Below, piece after piece: positions 60,678 to 64,000 of a stretch of DNA of 64,000 bases. The position numbers were made by a program, and so were the translations under genes. The DNA lies in assembly GCA_907163375.1 (NCBI GenBank), contig CAJQUW010005339.1, positions 124,001-188,000 on the forward strand, given 5' to 3'. The notes under the pieces were generated by a model. That model saw only the letters and a program-made list of their open reading frames with translations, was not told the DNA's origin and searched no databases. Position 1 is the stretch's first letter, and the number at the start of each line of letters is the position of its first letter. The stretch comes from Prostheceraeus crozeri (taxonomy: Eukaryota > Platyhelminthes > Polycladida > Euryleptidae).

Positions 60678-61770
60678 TTGTTTATTTCCGGGGATCCATT
60701 TATTAAATTTATGGAGATTGTTAGTAAATATAATGATGTAGCTTATGTGGAATTAAATAAAGAAAATATGGTTATAATAGGTCTTAATAATGTTTATGGA
60801 TTTATTAGAGCAGTGTTACCAATTAGTAATACTGATTGGATAGAAACTAAAATTATTAATTATATCAATATTAAAGAATTAGTTAAAAAATTAAAATCTT
60901 TTTCGAAAGAAAAAATTAGATTATTTGTTGACGATCAAAATCAATATAACATTCAAATAGAGAGTAAAAAACATAATGAAGAATTATTATGTCAAGTTTA
61001 TTATAGAGACACAATTTATAAACAAGAAACATTAGAAATGCCGCAAAGATATGATGATGATACGTATATAGGATTATATTCAAACTTAAATATTAATTTA
61101 TTAAAATCTTATATAAATGGTTTAGCTCAACAAGAGAAAATTTATATGTGGTCTACACCTTTATACTATTAACAATGACCTAATCATAATCATAATAAAC
61201 GAACCGAAGGTTCTAGGGCTTTGCCCGATCTTAAAGAATTTTAGATAATAATGATGATTCTGTAACATCTGAAAAAGGTGTAAATGGTAAAAAAGATTAT
61301 AAAAATATTAGTAATTATAAAAATTTATCTAAATTTCATTTTTTACAATTGAAAATAATAATGATGGCATAGTTGAAGATACTGTTAGACAACTATGTGT
61401 CGGGTCTACAAAATTTAAATTAGGATTTACATCTAATCAATTTAAAATTTTATCATCTTTAATAAAAACTAAAAGTGATTCAGATTATGGTGGTGTTATT
61501 AAATTTCCCAAAAGAGATCAACGACCAATATTTTTCTCTATTATATTATTATCAGATAAAAAATGTAATTTAGAATTAGATATTCCAATAAGAGAATGGT
61601 ATCCTATCATGGAAGGGCATCCTATACCAAAAAAAAGTGTAATTTATGATGATGAAGAAACAATTTATGATGATGATGAAGAATCAATTTATGATGATGA
61701 TGAAGAATCAATCGTTAGTGAAAAAAAATTTAAATTATCTTTTGATAAAACATTATATGATGAAACTTAA
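60678..61770 (+). pseudogene. Possible sliding-clamp-like protein with acidic repeat tail, broken (E3)
   Basis: The first frame (60,678-61,172) reads FIKFMEIVSKYNDVAYVELN, NMVIIGLNNVYGFIRAVLPI, INIKELVKKLKSFSKEKIRL, a pattern of strands and a helix resembling the first half of PCNA-type clamps. It starts without ATG. After a stop and a GC hairpin, another frame (about 61,357-61,770) continues with TKFKLGFTSNQFKILSSLIK, PIFFSIILLSDKKCNLELDI and three acidic YDDDEES-type repeats. A processivity factor beside a polymerase makes sense, but the clamp idea is only pattern-based. Confidence 0.35.
61201..61229 (+). repeat. GC-rich double hairpin repeat (E1/E3 family)
   Basis: GAACC gaa GGTTC is followed by GGGC ttt GCCC. 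The same 25-bp sequence, with few changes, occurs at 513-537 (E1) and in complement at 54,246-54,275 (E3). Here it interrupts the clamp-like gene. Confidence 0.7.
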
Positions 61771-61938
61771 TATGATAAAACTTAATATGATAAAACTTAA
61801 TAGAAAATACCAAAATATTCGATAAATATATTTTCATATGTAATAAAATTTTTAGATGTAATAAGTTTTTAGATGTTATAAGTTTTTAGATGTAATGAAT
61901 TTTTAGATGTAATAAGTTTTTAGATGTAATAAAAAAAT
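61771..61938 (+). repeat. Short tandem repeats between convergent genes (E3)
   Basis: tatgataaaacttaa repeats about three times, then ttttagatgtaataagtt about six times, up to the polymerase stop. Probably 3' region sequence. Confidence 0.7.
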
Positions 61939-61940
61939 TA

Positions 61941-64000
61941 TTATTCCCACGTGTCATCATCATCACTTAAATTACTCTCACAGATGATTGTTTGAAATAT
62001 TTCAGCTTGAATATCTTCTCCGTTATAAGGTAACATAATTTCATTTTCATCAGGTGCTTGACGTTTAAGAATATTTATTTGACCAGAAAATTTTTTTTCT
62101 TCAGTATTATTATTTTTATCAGGAATACTAATTCCAGTTTCTAAAGATCTTTTCCATGGTTTATTAACTGTAGTCGATAATGTTTTCCCCGAATATAATT
62201 TTTAGAAAATCTTCTACTTTTACTTTATTTTGTGAATAACTTTGAATGTTTTCTTTCACTAAGTCTCCCTTGCTCATCTACAGTAATACAGTATTTTACT
62301 TTAGGTGCAATAAACATTGCAAAAATAATTCCACCATTTCCATAATCAATTTTTTTCCCTTGACACAATTCTCCTCCAACATATCCAGCAGCGTCTAATT
62401 TATTAAAGAGCTCATTGGAAAAATATATTGAATCAGTATCTGTATAATGAATGTATTTTTCTTTGAAACCATTAATTTCTAAAATAAAGTTATTCAAGAT
62501 TCTTCTAGAGTGAGAAAGAATGAAAGAACCTAAGTGTGATGGCATGAATGACGTCTTCCCATCTTTTACAATATTAGTTTTGAGAAATTCATCATCTTAC
62601 ATTTCTACTTTCGCTAAATATTGTTCATCATTTAATTTTTCATAATCTTTTACTTCTTGAGTGAAATTTTTTCTCAATGTATTCTCATTCCATAAATGAT
62701 ATTTAGTGGTTATATCTTTTTGCACAGTTTTGCCATATAGCGAATTCATCAATAATTTAATTAACTCATCACCTACAGTATTTCCTTCTGTTTTATATCT
62801 TTTTCTCAAATTAAAAAGTTTTTCAATATAATTTCGAAATGGTGAAACTTGATAATTTTTTTCATAAATTATACCATCAGTAATATGTAAGATTTTTCCC
62901 CCACATCTAACAATTTCTTGTATGTAAACAGAAGTTAATACATCATAACATATACCATTTCTAAACCTGATTACTTTTACATGAGAATTATTATTTTGAT
63001 TTTTAACTTTATCTTTTATAGGAACTGGTTGGAAAAACATATCATTCGGATATTGAAACACAACAGAGAATATTCAGTTTTAGGTCTAATGTTTTGATTA
63101 TTAAATTTATATACTATTTCCCGCTCATTCTTCTTGACGAAATTTTTCTAGCTGATTCAGCTTTAGGGTATTCTGAATTTTCATCATACATAGCTGATGG
63201 ATATAAAGATGTTGCATCAAAAGCCATTAGAAATTCATGTTTTTGTTCAAGTAGTTGATTTGAAATTTTCTTACAAATTTCAGTTTTATCTCCTAAATCT
63301 CGATACTGTTTCATTAAATCTATTAAATTATCACCAGGGGACAAAGCCCCACCAGGTACGACCAAGGGACAAAGTCCCCAGCGCAGCGTCCAGGTAAATA
63401 CTGTTTTAATATTGGTAACAAGATGCTACAAAATGGCGATATGTATTTTCTTATATTTGCTGAAACTCTTCCACCTTTAACAGATTTTCTAATATAATTT
63501 CTAGCCCATAAATCTATATGTGAATGAATATTTCATATTGTCATTTTGTACGGTCTTTTCATCCAACCGTTAAATGTTAAAGCAGAGGATGTCAAATTAG
63601 TAGTTATATCTTCACCAACTAAATCCTGCATAACATTATTATATTTGTAGATACAAAAAGCTAAAGAAAGAATATGTTCACTAAATATGGTCTCCATTCA
63701 TTTTCTTTTTCTTTATAATTTTCATGTGTTATTGTGTCTCCAATTTCATAATTTAATTTACACACATTCGTAGGAATTTTAAATTCTCACACCACTTAGA
63801 AAGACTTGTTTTTAATGTTGATAACTACATTTCATTATAATAGTTTGAAGTGCTAATTTACCCTGAAAGTGAATCTTTTTTCATATTGTTTTTAAATCTA
63901 AGAGATTTTTGAATGTATCTACTAACACATTCAGTTGTATAAGGATTTTGTAATGAAGCAGTCAATATTACTCTTGAAGTTTTAAGAGGCGGTTTAGATA
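61941..64000 (-). pseudogene. Family B DNA polymerase, C-terminal two thirds in pieces (E3)
   Basis: Motif A is MAFDATSLYPSAMYD (near 63,215), motif B KLLMNSLYGKTVQ (near 62,740), motif C YIHYTDTDSIYFS (near 62,425). The downstream part ends KPWKRSLETGISIP and an acidic tail to TAA at 61,941-61,943. At least three frame changes (near 63,100, 62,580 and 62,220) and upstream decay from 63,400 to the window edge break the gene. The DATSLYPS form differs from the DxNNLYG/DFNSLYS of E2/E1. A GC hairpin pair (63,337-63,378) is inserted in frame just before motif A. Confidence 0.85.
63337..63378. repeat. Pair of GC-rich hairpins inside the E3 polymerase frame
   Basis: GGGG acaaag CCCC (63,337-63,350) and GGGAC aaa GTCCC (63,366-63,378) lie in an otherwise AT-rich coding stretch and are translated as a Pro/Gly-rich insert. 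Confidence 0.65.

Noticed and set aside
1-64000. tRNA or rRNA genes
   Set aside because: I saw no convincing cloverleaf with A and B boxes or rRNA core sequence, but I could not run a covariance search.

Overview
The window looks like nuclear DNA of a marine invertebrate. There are spliced genes with GT-AG introns, TATA boxes, AATAAA signals, long non-coding stretches, and DNA transposons of the Tc1/mariner and PIF/Harbinger types. Short words such as TAGGCCTAC and TACATGTA are common in echinoderm and hemichordate DNA, but I cannot name a species. No convincing host gene is visible. Almost everything that can be read belongs to mobile elements, above all three different Maverick/Polinton (adintovirus-like) elements, which are virus-like self-synthesising transposons.

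Layout. E1 (1 to about 8,570) is an AT-rich, decayed Polinton fragment. Small zinc-finger ORFs and a broken protein-primed family B DNA polymerase lie on the + strand. A packaging ATPase, a capsid-like protein and two conserved Polinton proteins lie on the - strand, and repeats close the end. Positions 8,570-28,117 are mostly non-coding DNA holding a retroelement scrap, two mariner-type elements (one with intact TIRs and TA duplications at 12,891-14,282), two near-identical Tc1 copies in opposite orientation, several hairpin-like palindromes and an inverted 370-bp duplication. A PIF/Harbinger transposase at 28,175-28,846 is cut off by E2.

E2 (28,847-52,616, about 23.8 kb) is a nearly complete Polinton with terminal inverted repeats of roughly 0.7 kb. 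Its left end holds a 294-bp tandem array and a run of small + strand genes, each followed by an identical cassette containing a histone-type 3' stem-loop. A spliced PolB gene follows, then two capsid-like genes. A small + strand block encodes two PC4-like proteins and a TATA-binding-protein-like protein. A compact - strand block encodes adenain-like protease, major capsid protein, a basic protein, retroviral-type integrase, a Cys-rich ORF, an unknown protein, packaging ATPase, a second basic protein, a membrane RING protein, a possibly frameshifted gene, a DEDDh exonuclease-like protein, a mini-RING and a spliced gene.

Positions 52,617-53,925 are non-coding. E3 (about 53,926 to beyond 64,000) is a third, AT-rich, badly decayed Polinton: integrase remnant, major capsid remnant, coiled-coil gene, a clamp-like ORF and a polymerase in pieces. 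E1 and E3 share a small GC-rich hairpin repeat.

How E2 may work (inference). The outer genes have canonical TATATAA boxes with a CATTTCA-like start about 20-30 bp downstream. Many inner structural genes instead have ATGCAAA(T/G/A) 21-38 bp before the start codon. Together with an element-encoded TBP-like protein, PC4-like proteins and histone-type 3' ends, this suggests a self-contained early/late transcription programme that I do not know to have been described for Polintons.
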